The translations under genes were made by a program, and so were the position numbers. Below are positions 1-9,016 of a DNA stretch of 64,000 bases, in pieces. This stretch comes from Rufibacter radiotolerans. Lineage in GTDB: Bacteria; Bacteroidota; Bacteroidia; Cytophagales; Hymenobacteraceae. The notes under the pieces were generated by a model. It did not search any database. It saw only the letters and a program-made list of their open reading frames with translations, and had not been told where the DNA came from. The first letter of the stretch is position 1. Each line of letters begins with the position of its first letter. Location of the stretch: the NCBI RefSeq assembly GCF_001078055.1, contig NZ_CP010777.1, forward strand, positions 2,130,408 through 2,194,407, written 5' to 3'.

Positions 1-566
1 CCTGTATAGATACCATTGCTGGTTGGGGAAATTAAGCTGTCAGCAGTAGCCGGGTTCCAGCCTTGGTAAGCACCAGGTACATACACATAAGAAATCAATG
101 CATATGGATTCACCGTCATGCTCACTACGTTGGAATAAACCGGAGCAAAAGCGGTAGAACCTGTGATTTCAGACTTAACGCGAGTCTCAATTGTAGAATT
201 TGCACCAGTTGGCAAACTCATAGACAAAAGAAGGGCGTTAAAATCTAAAACAGAATAGCTTCTGGAAGTTATACCACCTGGTATTACCACTTCTTTGGCG
301 TTGGCAAAGTTGGTACCCGCTTTAGCAAACTGAATGGTATTGGTCAAGGCAGCATCAAATCCGAAATTTGCCTCAGTCCAGGTGAATTTAACCGCTTCTT
401 TATCCTGGTTCGCTTTACTTAACATCAGGTTATTAGAAGAAGACGTAAAGGCAGCACCTGTACCATTTGTGTTGGCTACAATTCTATCTTCATCTTTCTC
501 ACAAGAAGAAAATAAGAATAACACCAAACCTAGCAGGCTGAAATGTTTTATTAAAGTTGTTTTCAT
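1..566 (-). CDS. SusE-like outer-membrane lipoprotein, 3' part outside window
   Basis: The frame reads open from an ATG at 566 down to the window edge, about 188 codons without a stop, so the C-terminus is missing. The N-terminus is a lipoprotein signal peptide ending in LFLFSSC, giving a lipidated Cys at about residue 21. The following region (TWTEANFGFDAA, then Val/Thr-rich beta strands) resembles the SusE N-terminal domain, and VPGAYQGWNP near the edge resembles the starch-binding-like repeats of SusE/SusF proteins. It lies 30 bp downstream of the susD-like gene in the same operon. SusE/F proteins are surface glycan-binding lipoproteins that help retain oligosaccharides near the SusCD pore. 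The family is inferred from position and motifs; the ligand is not determinable here. Confidence 0.8.
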   Translation of the reverse strand, partial: MKTTLIKHFSLLGLVLFLFSSCEKDEDRIVANTNGTGAAFTSSSNNLMLSKANQDKEAVKFTWTEANFGFDAALTNTIQFAKAGTNFANAKEVVIPGGITSRSYSVLDFNALLLSMSLPTGANSTIETRVKSEITGSTAFAPVYSNVVSMTVNPYALISYVYVPGAYQGWNPATADSLISPTSNGIYT

Positions 567-596
567 ATTTCTCTACTTTAAATTTTTAGATATCCA

Positions 597-2180
597 TTAA
601 TAACCTGGGTTCTGCGTCAGGTTTCTGTTGGCAATGATATCAGTGGCGGGGATTGGGAACAAGTTATAGGTATCACTCACGCCTCTACCAGCTTTCACAC
701 CACCTTTCCAGGGCCATAAATAAGAAGCAGAAGTAAATCTACCGTAACGGATCAAGTCTGTACGGCGGAAACCTTCCCAGTAAAGCTCACGTCCTCTTTC
801 ATCCAGAATAAAATCAGTTGAAATACTGGTCACATTCCCTGAGGTATTTCCATAGGCTCTGGTTCTTAATGCATTGATGTACCCTAAAGCAGTAGCTGTG
901 CTTCCGCCGGTACCGCCACGCAATACAGCTTCAGCATATACCAGGTACATTTCACCTAATCTGAACAAGGGGAAGTCGGTAGAAGTCCAGGTTCCGTTAG
1001 CAGATGGTGCTGTTGCGCCGGTAGAAGTTACGTTTCTGAATTTGGTAACCTTTGGGCCTTCTGCAAAAGAAGTAGGGTCATCCATTTCATACTTGTTTCC
1101 AAAGAACATGGCACGCTTATCTGTGTTGCCGCTATTGTCTGCAAATAAAGCAGGAAGGTTCTTAGTGGCACGAACACCACCCCAACCACCGTTGGGAACA
1201 CCAAAGGCCGCCGGATTCATGTCTCCGTTAATAGATGCATTGATCAAATACGTGGTACCACCCCAGTTCTGAGTTCTTACGCCATCATAATTGATAGATA
1301 AAATGGTCTCAGGGTTGTTCAGGTTATTGTCTGCCAGGAACAGCTGACGGTAGTTGCTTTTCAAGGCATAGCCAGACCCAATTACTTTGCTAGCATACGT
1401 GATAGCCTCTGTATAGCGAGGAGTACCAGTATACACGCCGGCGTTCAGGTAAACACGGGCCAAAAGGGCCCAGGCAGCGGCCTGGTCTGCTCTGCCGTAT
1501 TCATTTTGCTTTGGCGCCACCAATGAAGACTCAATAGCCAGAAGCTCAGACTCTACATATTTGAACAACTCTGCGCGCGACTTCTGCGGCGGGAAGTATT
1601 TTCCAATAGGGTCATTCTCCGTGATGAAAGGAGTATTACCGAAGAGGTCCATGGCTACCCAGTATTGGTAAGCTCTGATGAAACGTGCCTCGGCCCGGTA
1701 TTTTCTGATGTTGTCTGCATCAGCCCCAGAGATTCCTCTTTCGCTTAATTTGGCATCTGTAGACTCCCGAATAAATTCATTGGCCATGGTGATCTGGAAG
1801 AAGATACGGTTGTACAAGCCCGTAATCATCACATTGCTGGATGTCCAACTCAGATTATGGAAATCTGGCAAACCTGGGTCATTCCAAACCACATGCGCCT
1901 CATCTGTGGTCAATTCCTGACTGTTCCAGAATAATCTAAGGAAGTCAGAGGTACCAGCATCAATCCCGGCCAGGTCAGAAGAACCAGCGCCACCGCTACC
2001 GGTAGAGGCATAGCCGCCATAAACTTTCGCCAATACTTGCTTATACCCTTCCGGGGTGCCATACACAATGGTAGAAGTGGTGGCATTGGTTGGGGTTAAA
2101 TCAAGGTCATCATGGCAGGACGTAAGACTGCCAAGAAAGAGGACCGTGATACCCGTTGCTTTTATAAAAATATTTTTCAT
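597..2180 (-). CDS. RagB/SusD family nutrient-binding outer membrane lipoprotein
   Basis: The 527-residue product has a lipoprotein signal (hydrophobic segment then LTSC, lipidated Cys22). RAEARFIRAYQYW at about 162-174 and the near-C-terminal EGFRRTDLIRYGRF are hallmark SusD/RagB segments. Full length for the family. SusD proteins form the lid over the SusC pore and bind glycans at the surface. It starts 24 bp after the SusC-type gene and is followed 30 bp later by the SusE-like gene, so the three form one operon. Nearby amylases, branching enzyme and a LacI regulator make an alpha-glucan (starch/glycogen/maltodextrin) the most likely substrate; this is inference from context. Confidence 0.95.
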   Translation of the reverse strand: MKNIFIKATGITVLFLGSLTSCHDDLDLTPTNATTSTIVYGTPEGYKQVLAKVYGGYASTGSGGAGSSDLAGIDAGTSDFLRLFWNSQELTTDEAHVVWNDPGLPDFHNLSWTSSNVMITGLYNRIFFQITMANEFIRESTDAKLSERGISGADADNIRKYRAEARFIRAYQYWVAMDLFGNTPFITENDPIGKYFPPQKSRAELFKYVESELLAIESSLVAPKQNEYGRADQAAAWALLARVYLNAGVYTGTPRYTEAITYASKVIGSGYALKSNYRQLFLADNNLNNPETILSINYDGVRTQNWGGTTYLINASINGDMNPAAFGVPNGGWGGVRATKNLPALFADNSGNTDKRAMFFGNKYEMDDPTSFAEGPKVTKFRNVTSTGATAPSANGTWTSTDFPLFRLGEMYLVYAEAVLRGGTGGSTATALGYINALRTRAYGNTSGNVTSISTDFILDERGRELYWEGFRRTDLIRYGRFTSASYLWPWKGGVKAGRGVSDTYNLFPIPATDIIANRNLTQNPGY

Positions 2181-2204
2181 CTCTAATATAAATAGGGTGG
2201 AGAA

Positions 2205-5200
2205 TTAGAAACCAAGGTTTAACCCAAACACAAAGGTTCTTGGTCTCAAATAGAAGTTGTTATCAATACCACTGTTGATCTCAGGGTCTACTCCAGAGTA
2301 CTTGGTAACCGTGAATACGTTCTGGCAAGTCAGGCTCAGGCGAAGGTCAGCTTTGTCCAAAACTCTACCCGCGTTGTAACCCAAAGTCAAGTTGTCCATG
2401 CGCAGGAATGAAGCATTTTCAATGTAATAATCAGATTGGTACTGGTTGTTATTGAAGTTGCTCTCAAACAGGTTGGTAGTACCGTTTCCAAGGAATCCGG
2501 CAGGGTTCAAAATGTTTCTGGATACACCTAAGTTAGCGTTAATGTTGTTGTACATATAGTTACCCAGGTAAGCACGCATGATGGTGCTTAAGTTCCACTT
2601 TTTGTAGTCAACAGCAGTATTAAATCCTAGGGTTACCTGTGGTGCAGGAGCTTTGTAACGGTAAAGGTCTTTTTGATTGATAATACCGTCATTGTTCAGG
2701 TCTGCATACACTCCTTCTAAAGGCTTGCCGTCCTGGCCATACACTTGCTTGTATACGTAGAAAGAGTAAGTGCGGTAATTAACAGAGTTAATTTGAATAC
2801 TTTGGCCGGTTGCTCCAGAGATACCTCCAGTTAAGTTACCCGGGAAGTCAGGGTCATCTGAAGCGGTCAGGTTGGTGATTTTGTTCTCATTAGCCGTTAC
2901 GTTTAAACCTAAAGTCCAGTTAACGTCTTCTTTCTGAACGGCTACCCCGTTAATGCTAAATTCTAAACCTTTGTTTTCAATGTTACCAACGTTGGTCAGA
3001 ATCTGGTTGCTGAAGTTAGATCCTACCGGAATAGAGATCACGTTCAACAGGTCTTTGGTCTTTTTCTTGTAAATGTCAATTGAACCATTGATTCTGTTAT
3101 TGAAGAAACCATAGTCAATACCCAAGTTAGAGGTAGCTGTCTGCTCCCACTTAATGTTGGCATCATACGCTGAAGGAGAATACATCAGGTAGTAGTTATT
3201 ACCTAACTGGTACTGAGAGGCCTCCTGGCTTAAGCCATAAACAGGCAGGTAAGAATAGTTGGAAATGCCTTCTTGCTGACCAGTGATACCATAGCTAAGA
3301 CGAAGCTTCAAATCAGAAAGGGCTTCCTTAGATCTCAGGAACTCTTCCTCATTCACCTGCCACGCAAAAGAGGCAGATGGGAATACACCCCATCTTACAT
3401 CTGGAGAGAATCTGGAAGATCCGTCTGTTCTAACGGTACCAGTTAAGGTGTACTTATCTTTTAAGGTATAGATCAAACGTCCATAATAAGAGATAAGAGT
3501 GTTCTCAGGAATGTCAAACGGATAGGTTGGTACACTTCCTTCCAGAATTTCACCAGCGGCGTTAAAGCTTGGGTAATTGAAGTTCTTGGTTTGGTTGTTA
3601 TAATAACCGTAACCGGCAGTAGCATTTACATTGCTGCTGATACCTTCCAGATCTTTGGTGTAGTTGAAATAGAATTCCAACACCTTGTTATCTACGTTCT
3701 GCAGGTACTTGTTATTTACCCCACCCACTGCAAAGCTTTGTGCTGCTTGAGCCGGAACGAATATGGTGCCCTGGCCTTTGGCTACATCATACCCCAAATT
3801 TAAGTTGGCATGCAGTTCTGGCAGGAAATGGAAGCTATAGTCAATCTGTGCATTACCAAAGCTTCTTCTCACTTCACTTTTGTCATTACGCAAGTCAAGT
3901 AAAGCCACTGGGTTTCTGGCAGCGTTCGGGTTTAAAAGAATTTTACCCTGGTCATCTTTGGTTACCCACTCAAAGTAGTTTCCGAACTGGTTGTCAGTTC
4001 TTATAGGTTGGGTTGGGTCAAAGGCAACGGCTGCTCCAATAGCGCCTTGGTTGGCAAAGCGGGTATTGGTGATAGATCCTTTTAGGTTCAGGTCTATTTT
4101 CAGGTGCTTGTCCAGGAACTGAGGAGTTAAGCTGATGGCACCAGATTTACGCTCAAATTTATCTGTACGTAAAACGCCATTCTGGTTCAAATAACCGGCA
4201 GAAACTCTATAAGGCATATTTTTATATGACCCAGAGAAGCTTAAGTTATTATCTGTACCGGTGGCTGTACGGTAAATTTCATCCTGCCAGTCTGTGTTGG
4301 CAGTACCCAGCAGAGACTTTTGGGCAGCTGTACCTCTTTCGTTCACATAAGCCCGGAACTGGTTGGCATCCAACACCTCTACTTTTTTTGTTACCGAAGA
4401 GACAATGAACTGGGAACCGAAATTAACGGTTGGCTTGCCGCTTTGGCCTTTCTTGGTAGTGATCAAAACCACCCCGTTAGACGCGCGTGAACCATAGATG
4501 GCAGTAGCAGACGCATCTTTCAGAATGGTCATAGACTCAATATCATTCGGGTTTAACAAGCTCAATGGGTTGGTAGAACCAGAAATGCCATATCCTGTCA
4601 AAGGAACGCCGTCCACTACAAACAAAGGATCATTGCTGGCATTCAAAGAAGCCCCGCCTCTAATACGGATAGTGCTTCCTGAGCCTGGCTGACCACCATT
4701 AGAGGTAATCTGAACCCCTGCCACTTTACCCGTGATCAATTGCTCTGGAGTAGTCACGTTACCACGCTGGAAATCTTTAGAGCTTACAGAAGACAAGGCT
4801 CCTGATACATCGCCTTTCCGTTGGGTACCATAACCAATCACCACTACTTCATCTAACGCTCTGGCATCTTGCGCCAGGGTTACATTAATAGTAGACTGTG
4901 AGCCCACCGGTATTTCCTGGGTCACATAACCAATAAAAGTAAACTGCAGGGTTGCGGCAGTTCCGGTTACGGGAATAGAGTAACGGCCATTAAGGTCAGT
5001 GGAAGCGCCGGTAGAAGTGCCTTTCACCACCACACTCACGCCTACCATAGGGCCGGTTGCGTCTGAGACGGTACCCGTAATGGTTCTTTGCTGCGCGAAT
5101 ACTTGGCCCATGCTCAATGCCAGAAAGGCCACCACCAGCACCAACAGGGAAGAAACTTTCCCGCGTTGCCGTAGTGAACCCCAACTGTTTGAGTTCAGCT

Positions 5201-5225
5201 GATTTTTAGGTAATAAGTTTGTCAT
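2205..5225 (-). CDS. SusC/RagA family TonB-linked outer membrane transporter
   Basis: A 1006-residue TonB-dependent transporter, the energised pore of the SusCD pair. It has a signal peptide (about 1-44, ending QVFA), a carboxypeptidase-regulatory-like domain at about 47-118, the TonB-box-like segment ALDEVVVIGYGTQ (about 123-135), a plug containing the SusC-typical LKDASATAIYGSRASNGVV, and a long beta-barrel ending in a C-terminal Phe. There is no N-terminal STN signalling domain, so it is probably not coupled to an anti-sigma factor; control by the adjacent LacI regulator is more likely. First gene of the leftward operon susC-susD-susE. An operator-like palindrome lies at 5331-5344, about 105 bp upstream of the start codon. 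Confidence 0.97.
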   Translation of the reverse strand: MTNLLPKNQLNSNSWGSLRQRGKVSSLLVLVVAFLALSMGQVFAQQRTITGTVSDATGPMVGVSVVVKGTSTGASTDLNGRYSIPVTGTAATLQFTFIGYVTQEIPVGSQSTINVTLAQDARALDEVVVIGYGTQRKGDVSGALSSVSSKDFQRGNVTTPEQLITGKVAGVQITSNGGQPGSGSTIRIRGGASLNASNDPLFVVDGVPLTGYGISGSTNPLSLLNPNDIESMTILKDASATAIYGSRASNGVVLITTKKGQSGKPTVNFGSQFIVSSVTKKVEVLDANQFRAYVNERGTAAQKSLLGTANTDWQDEIYRTATGTDNNLSFSGSYKNMPYRVSAGYLNQNGVLRTDKFERKSGAISLTPQFLDKHLKIDLNLKGSITNTRFANQGAIGAAVAFDPTQPIRTDNQFGNYFEWVTKDDQGKILLNPNAARNPVALLDLRNDKSEVRRSFGNAQIDYSFHFLPELHANLNLGYDVAKGQGTIFVPAQAAQSFAVGGVNNKYLQNVDNKVLEFYFNYTKDLEGISSNVNATAGYGYYNNQTKNFNYPSFNAAGEILEGSVPTYPFDIPENTLISYYGRLIYTLKDKYTLTGTVRTDGSSRFSPDVRWGVFPSASFAWQVNEEEFLRSKEALSDLKLRLSYGITGQQEGISNYSYLPVYGLSQEASQYQLGNNYYLMYSPSAYDANIKWEQTATSNLGIDYGFFNNRINGSIDIYKKKTKDLLNVISIPVGSNFSNQILTNVGNIENKGLEFSINGVAVQKEDVNWTLGLNVTANENKITNLTASDDPDFPGNLTGGISGATGQSIQINSVNYRTYSFYVYKQVYGQDGKPLEGVYADLNNDGIINQKDLYRYKAPAPQVTLGFNTAVDYKKWNLSTIMRAYLGNYMYNNINANLGVSRNILNPAGFLGNGTTNLFESNFNNNQYQSDYYIENASFLRMDNLTLGYNAGRVLDKADLRLSLTCQNVFTVTKYSGVDPEINSGIDNNFYLRPRTFVFGLNLGF

Positions 5226-5330
5226 GTATAAAGGATTTAAGGTAGGTAATGATTTTTTTGGCTAAAGTGAATAAACTAGTAAAAGAACAAGATTCTCATA
5301 GTCAAGGTTTTACAATTTTACCATGCCTTT

Positions 5331-5344
5331 GGAAATCGATTTCC
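5331..5344. promoter_or_regulatory. Putative LacI-family operator (susC side)
   Basis: GGAAATCGATTTCC is a perfect palindrome with a central CG, the usual architecture of LacI-family operators. The core AAATCGATTT recurs in the promoter region of the pullulanase-like and branching-enzyme genes at 30165-30186, and most of it at 5557-5570 before the regulator itself. Binding by the 5576-6622 product is inferred, not shown. Confidence 0.6.
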
Positions 5345-5494
5345 TTACCGATTTACCAACTTTTCTCAGCATTTCAAATAGATGCACCTCCAAAAAAATT
5401 TATTTTTTTAACGTTTTCCCAAAATTAGGTACAAAAACTGAAGTTTTGTTGAAATTATAGATTTTAAAGTCCGTCATTTTAACATATGTTTAAT

Positions 5495-5502
5495 TAGCTT
5501 TG
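5495..5502 (+). promoter_or_regulatory. Putative -7 promoter box of the LacI-type regulator
   Basis: TAGCTTTG matches the Bacteroidota -7 consensus TAnnTTTG. A start site a few bases downstream would give a leader of roughly 65-70 nt that contains the operator-like site at 5557-5570. I see no good -33 TTTG at the expected spacing. Confidence 0.45.
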
Positions 5503-5556
5503 CAATAGTTGTCTTCCCAAGGTGGGCTTTCCTATTAAAGCCTTTCCCCTATTTTT

Positions 5557-5570
5557 ACGAAATCGATAAC
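5557..5570. promoter_or_regulatory. Putative operator half/variant in the regulator leader
   Basis: ACGAAATCGATAAC contains the core AAATCGAT of the susC-side palindrome but its right half is degenerate. It ends 6 bp before the regulator's ATG, so binding there would block expression of the regulator itself (autoregulation, inference). Confidence 0.45.
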
Positions 5571-5575
5571 ACAAC

Positions 5576-6622
5576 ATGAGTAGAACCACCATTCATGATA
5601 TCGCAAAAGAGCTTAATACCAGCCCCTCTACCGTTTCCAAAGCTTTAAATGACCACCCCTCCATCAGTGCGGCCACCAAAAAATTGATCAAGGAGACGGC
5701 CCAGAATCTGAACTACCGCCAAAACCGGCTGGCCAGTTCACTGCGGTCTGGTAGAACCAATATTATTGGTATCCTTATACCCAGCTCAGACATAGGTTTC
5801 TTTGGCGCGGTAGTGCACGGGATAGAGAAGGTGGCGCGTGCCAACGGGTATAATATTTTGCTGTTCCAATCTAATGAGACCGGCGAGTACGAGGTGGAAG
5901 GTGTGGAGACGCTCCTGCAGACCAGCGTGGACGGAATCATTGCGTCCATTGCCAAAGACACCCCCAACCTGGACCACTTCTATTACGTGAAAAAGCGCAA
6001 GGTGCCGCTGGTACTGTTTGACCGGACCAAAGATGAGTTGGGAGCGCCGTCAGTGGTGGTAGATGACTATAAAGGAGCCTTTATGGCCACCGAACATTTG
6101 ATTCAGCAAGGGTACACCCAGATTGCGCACATATCAGGGCCCCAGCACATCAAGATCTTCAATGACCGCTTGTGCGGGTACGTTGATGCCCTCAAGATGA
6201 ATAACATGGAAGTAGACGAAGACCTGATCCAATATGGAAGGAACTCCATTGAATCTGGCCGCTTCAGCGCTGAGCGCCTTCTTTCCAGAAACAAGGGAAT
6301 GGACGCCATTTTTGCGGTGGAAGATTTCACGGCCCTGGGCGCCCTACAGTATTTTAAACAGGAGGGCATAAAAATGCCCGGGGAAATAGGCATGATCGGT
6401 TTCGGTAACGAGTCCTTCAGCCCATACGTAACCCCAAGCCTTTCTACCATTGACCAGCAGCCGGCGCGCATGGGCGAAGAGGCCTTTACCTTATTCTTAG
6501 AAGCCATGGCCAAAAAAGCAGCCGGCACTGAGGAGACAGAGCTAGTCACAGAACCCAAGAAGATTATTCTGGATCCGGTATTGATCGTCAGGGAATCTTC
6601 GGTAATGACTGTGATGGCTTAA
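5576..6622 (+). CDS. LacI family transcriptional regulator
   Basis: A 348-residue LacI/GalR-type regulator. The N-terminal helix-turn-helix (residues 3-50) has the family pattern TIHDIAKELNTSPSTVSKALN. The periplasmic-binding-protein-like effector domain follows (about 60-335), with IIGILIPSSDIGFFGAVVHGIE and VVVDDYKGAFMATEHLI as typical segments. Divergent from the susC operon and upstream of an alpha-amylase gene, so it probably controls alpha-glucan use. The effector is probably a mono- or oligosaccharide, but no specificity can be read from sequence alone. The start is supported by a -7 box 73 bp upstream and by the HTH beginning at residue 3. Confidence 0.95.
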   Translation: MSRTTIHDIAKELNTSPSTVSKALNDHPSISAATKKLIKETAQNLNYRQNRLASSLRSGRTNIIGILIPSSDIGFFGAVVHGIEKVARANGYNILLFQSNETGEYEVEGVETLLQTSVDGIIASIAKDTPNLDHFYYVKKRKVPLVLFDRTKDELGAPSVVVDDYKGAFMATEHLIQQGYTQIAHISGPQHIKIFNDRLCGYVDALKMNNMEVDEDLIQYGRNSIESGRFSAERLLSRNKGMDAIFAVEDFTALGALQYFKQEGIKMPGEIGMIGFGNESFSPYVTPSLSTIDQQPARMGEEAFTLFLEAMAKKAAGTEETELVTEPKKIILDPVLIVRESSVMTVMA

Positions 6623-6660
6623 GCGCCAATACCGATTGGTTATTTTTCCTGGAGCAAACC

Positions 6661-6695
6661 GTTTATTAGCTGTTTTCCTGAAAAATGCCCCAAAC
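6661..6695. repeat. Dispersed palindromic repeat, degenerate copy
   Basis: GTTTATTAGCTGTTTT, a short loop, then AAAAATGCCCCAAAC: the two arms are recognisable but carry several mismatches to each other and to the family core. Confidence 0.35.
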
Positions 6696-6876
6696 CAGGA
6701 CGAGCCTATTGCCGGGCAAATCTCGCATTTGTACCTAATTACCTGCGCCTTTAAAGGTCCTTAAAGATCATTATAACGCTGCGACTTCTGCCTATGGAAG
6801 TTTGCTTCACTACCTCGTCATATAATTTGTTGGGCCATTCTTTGAGAATCGGTCAGGCTAAAAAAATTATCAAAGC

Positions 6877-6912
6877 GTTTTGAGCCTGTTTTCCTAAAAA
6901 CAGGCTCAAAAC
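6877..6912. repeat. Dispersed palindromic repeat, perfect 16-bp arms
   Basis: Arms GTTTTGAGCCTGTTTT (6877-6892) and its exact complement (6897-6912) around a 4-base loop. This copy has GAGCC paired with GGCTC, a compensated variant of the GGGCC/GGCCC seen in other copies. Confidence 0.85.
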
Positions 6913-6955
6913 AGGCTTTCCGGTAAGTCTATGATTTACACCACTACGCTTTAAG

Positions 6956-8497
6956 ATGATGAAAAAAATCTTGCTGGCCCTCCTTTCCTCTGCGCTCTGT
7001 AGCCTTCCACTCTCTTCTTTCTCTCAAAAGGGCCCTATTCCGGCTCACTGGCACAAGGGCGTGACGTATGAGATCTTTGTACGGGCTTTCGCCGATTCTA
7101 ACGGGGACGGCATAGGCGATATCAAAGGCATGACCAGAAGACTGGATTACCTGCAGGAGCTGGGTGTGAAAGGGGTCTGGCTTATGCCCATCAGCCCCGC
7201 CCCTTCTTACCACAAATATGACGTGGTGGATTACAAAGACATTGACCCCGAGTATGGCACCATGGCAGATTTCAAGCAGTTTGTGAAAGAGGCCCATGCC
7301 CGGGATATCAAGGTGATCCTGGACATGGTGCCCAACCACAGCAGTTCTTTGCACCCCTGGTTTCAGGCAGCCATGAAAGACCCTAATAGCCCCTATCGTG
7401 ACTATTATGTCTGGCAGGACAGCGCCAAAGTAAGGGGCCAGGAACATTGGTACAGCCCTAAAGACGCGTCGGGAAAGATTTTGGGTGGTCAGAAATACTA
7501 CGGCTTCTTCTGGCACGGCATGCCCGACCTCAACTATGACAACCCCAAGGTACGTGCCGAGATGATTGAGGCCGGCAGGTTCTGGCTGAAGGAAGTGGGA
7601 ATAGACGGTTTCAGGTTAGACGCCGTGCGGCACGTGTACCCAGATGCCGAGGCGGCTAAAAACCATGCCTGGTGGCGGGAGTTTAGAAGGGAACTGGACA
7701 AGGTGAAACCGGGCTTTTTCACGGTGGGCGAAGTATGGGCCCCAGACTCCCAGGTGGCGCCGTACCTGCAACAGGGGCTCCATTCCGTGTTTAACTTTGA
7801 CCTGAGTTTCGCGCTGGTAAAGGCCCTCCAAACCGGGGACGCCGCCGGCCTGGCCCCACTGCATAAACGCATTCAGAATCTCTACCAAACCGTTGATCCT
7901 GCCTTTGTGGACGCCACATTTTTGACCAACCATGACCAAAACCGGATCATGAGTGAGGTAGCCGGAAACACAGGCAAAGCCAAAGTAGCAGCCGCTTTGC
8001 TCTTGACCCTGCCCGGCTCCCCTTTTCTGTACTACGGCGAAGAATTGGGCATGACCGGCATGAAACCCGACGAGTATATCAGGGAGCCTTTCCTGTGGGC
8101 TGATAGCCTCCATTCCCCAGACCGCACCCGCTGGATCTCGCCTAAATACAATACCCAGGAAACCCTAAAGCCCCTACAGGAGCAGCAAAAAGACCAAAGC
8201 TCCCTGTGGCATCATTACAAAACCTTGATCAGTCTTCGGGAGAAAAATGAGGCCTTGCATTCTGGTGTTTTGAAACCCATTATATTGCCCTTGTCGCAGG
8301 TATCTGCTTTCCGGCGAATCTCCCCTACCCAGCGGCTGGTAGTCGTACACAATACCTCAGACAAAGAAGTTACTGTTGCTATTCCGGGGTTAAAAAAGAG
8401 GAAAACCAAGCTGCTTTTCGCTTCCCAGAAAATCATCTGGCAGAAAGACCAGGTAGTGTTGCCGGGCTATGGCTCAGTGGTGCTGGAAGAGAAATAA
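6956..8497 (+). CDS. GH13 alpha-amylase family protein, secreted
   Basis: A 513-residue GH13 glycosidase with an N-terminal signal peptide (about 1-23, LPLSSFSQ). Conserved regions appear in order: DMVPNHSS (123-130), IDGFRLDAVRHVYP with nucleophile Asp222, FTVGEVW with acid/base Glu259, and FLTNHDQNR with Asp327. All three catalytic acids are present. The barrel is followed by a short C-terminal beta domain (about 430-513). Export to periplasm or surface is predicted; there is no T9SS tail. It probably cleaves alpha-1,4 glucan or maltodextrin. It is rightward, downstream of the LacI-type regulator, after a palindromic repeat. The subfamily (amylase versus oligo-glucosidase) cannot be settled by eye. 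Confidence 0.93.
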   Translation: MMKKILLALLSSALCSLPLSSFSQKGPIPAHWHKGVTYEIFVRAFADSNGDGIGDIKGMTRRLDYLQELGVKGVWLMPISPAPSYHKYDVVDYKDIDPEYGTMADFKQFVKEAHARDIKVILDMVPNHSSSLHPWFQAAMKDPNSPYRDYYVWQDSAKVRGQEHWYSPKDASGKILGGQKYYGFFWHGMPDLNYDNPKVRAEMIEAGRFWLKEVGIDGFRLDAVRHVYPDAEAAKNHAWWREFRRELDKVKPGFFTVGEVWAPDSQVAPYLQQGLHSVFNFDLSFALVKALQTGDAAGLAPLHKRIQNLYQTVDPAFVDATFLTNHDQNRIMSEVAGNTGKAKVAAALLLTLPGSPFLYYGEELGMTGMKPDEYIREPFLWADSLHSPDRTRWISPKYNTQETLKPLQEQQKDQSSLWHHYKTLISLREKNEALHSGVLKPIILPLSQVSAFRRISPTQRLVVVHNTSDKEVTVAIPGLKKRKTKLLFASQKIIWQKDQVVLPGYGSVVLEEK

Positions 8498-8510
8498 GAG
8501 CTTACACAGC

Positions 8511-8562
8511 AGCGGTCCGTTTTGGGCCTGCTTTTTGAAAAACAGGCCCAAAACGGACCGCT
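8511..8562. repeat. Dispersed palindromic repeat, perfect 20-bp outer arms
   Basis: Left arm 8511-8530 and right arm 8543-8562 are exact complements and begin AGCGGTCC before the family core; TTTTT and AAAAA flank the loop. It lies between the convergent alpha-amylase and GNAT genes. No T-run follows the stem on either strand beyond a short TTTTTT a few bases downstream, so termination is possible but not the obvious role. Confidence 0.9.
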
Positions 8563-8599
8563 GATTTTTTACTTTTGAATCTTACAAAACGCCTGGAAG

Positions 8600-9016
8600 T
8601 TAAAAAGCCTTTCTCATTTTCACGTACTCCAACCCATCCCGGCAAAAACATTCCCCTTCGGGTTCCATCCCCATTTTCTGGTAGAATTCTAAGGCCGAGG
8701 CACGGGCATGGCACCACACCAAGGTAATGTTTTGGCTGGCCGCCACCGAAAATACATGTTCTAAAAGCTTGCTGCCATAGCCTCTTTTCTGAAAGGTGGG
8801 CAGCGTAGCGAATTTCCTGAATTGCGCCTGATGCCCGTTACGGAAAAGAGACACCACCGAGATAATCTGCTGATCCACCATCAACCCAAAATGTTGCCCC
8901 TGGTCATCATCCGGTAACTGCACAAAGCTTAGTGGCTTGTTGGGCCACATAACCATCTGCCGAATAAGCCAGGTCTGATCTGCGGATATCTCTTTGATTT
9001 CAAGTTTACCGGGCAT
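8600..9016 (-). CDS. GNAT family N-acetyltransferase
   Basis: A 138-residue single-domain acetyltransferase. FRKFATLPTFQKRGYGSKLL (about 68-87) is GNAT motif A with the acetyl-CoA pyrophosphate-binding Q-x-x-G-x-G pattern (QKRGYG), and RASALEFYQKMGM near the C-terminus is the typical motif B. The substrate is unknown. Its start overlaps the end of gldG by 11 bp, so it is translationally linked to the gld genes, although a role in gliding is not implied. Confidence 0.85.
   Translation of the reverse strand: MPGKLEIKEISADQTWLIRQMVMWPNKPLSFVQLPDDDQGQHFGLMVDQQIISVVSLFRNGHQAQFRKFATLPTFQKRGYGSKLLEHVFSVAASQNITLVWCHARASALEFYQKMGMEPEGECFCRDGLEYVKMRKAF

Larger units (their letters stand above)
5226..5575. 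promoter_or_regulatory. Divergent promoter region between susC operon and lacI-type regulator
   Basis: AT-rich 350-bp intergenic region with no supported gene. A perfect 14-bp palindrome (5331-5344) lies on the susC side. A Bacteroidota-type -7 box TAGCTTTG (5495-5502) points towards the regulator gene, and a second copy of the palindrome core (5557-5570) lies between that box and the regulator's ATG. I found no clean TAnnTTTG box for susC on the minus strand. Confidence 0.7.
6623..6955. other. Intergenic region with two palindromic repeats
   Basis: The 333-bp gap between the regulator and the alpha-amylase has no supported gene. It holds a degenerate copy (about 6661-6695) and a perfect copy (6877-6912) of the dispersed YGTTTTRRGCC palindrome. 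The perfect copy ends 43 bp before the amylase ATG and so probably lies in or near its leader. Confidence 0.6.

Noticed and set aside
8511..8562. Palindromes first taken as simple rho-independent terminators
   Set aside because: The T-run is inside the stem near the loop, the core sequence is shared among loci, and copies occur upstream of genes and inside an operon, so terminator alone does not explain them.
9006..9016. Possible frameshift joining gldG and the GNAT gene
   Set aside because: Each frame has a complete domain with its own start and stop; an 11-bp overlap is normal operon packing.
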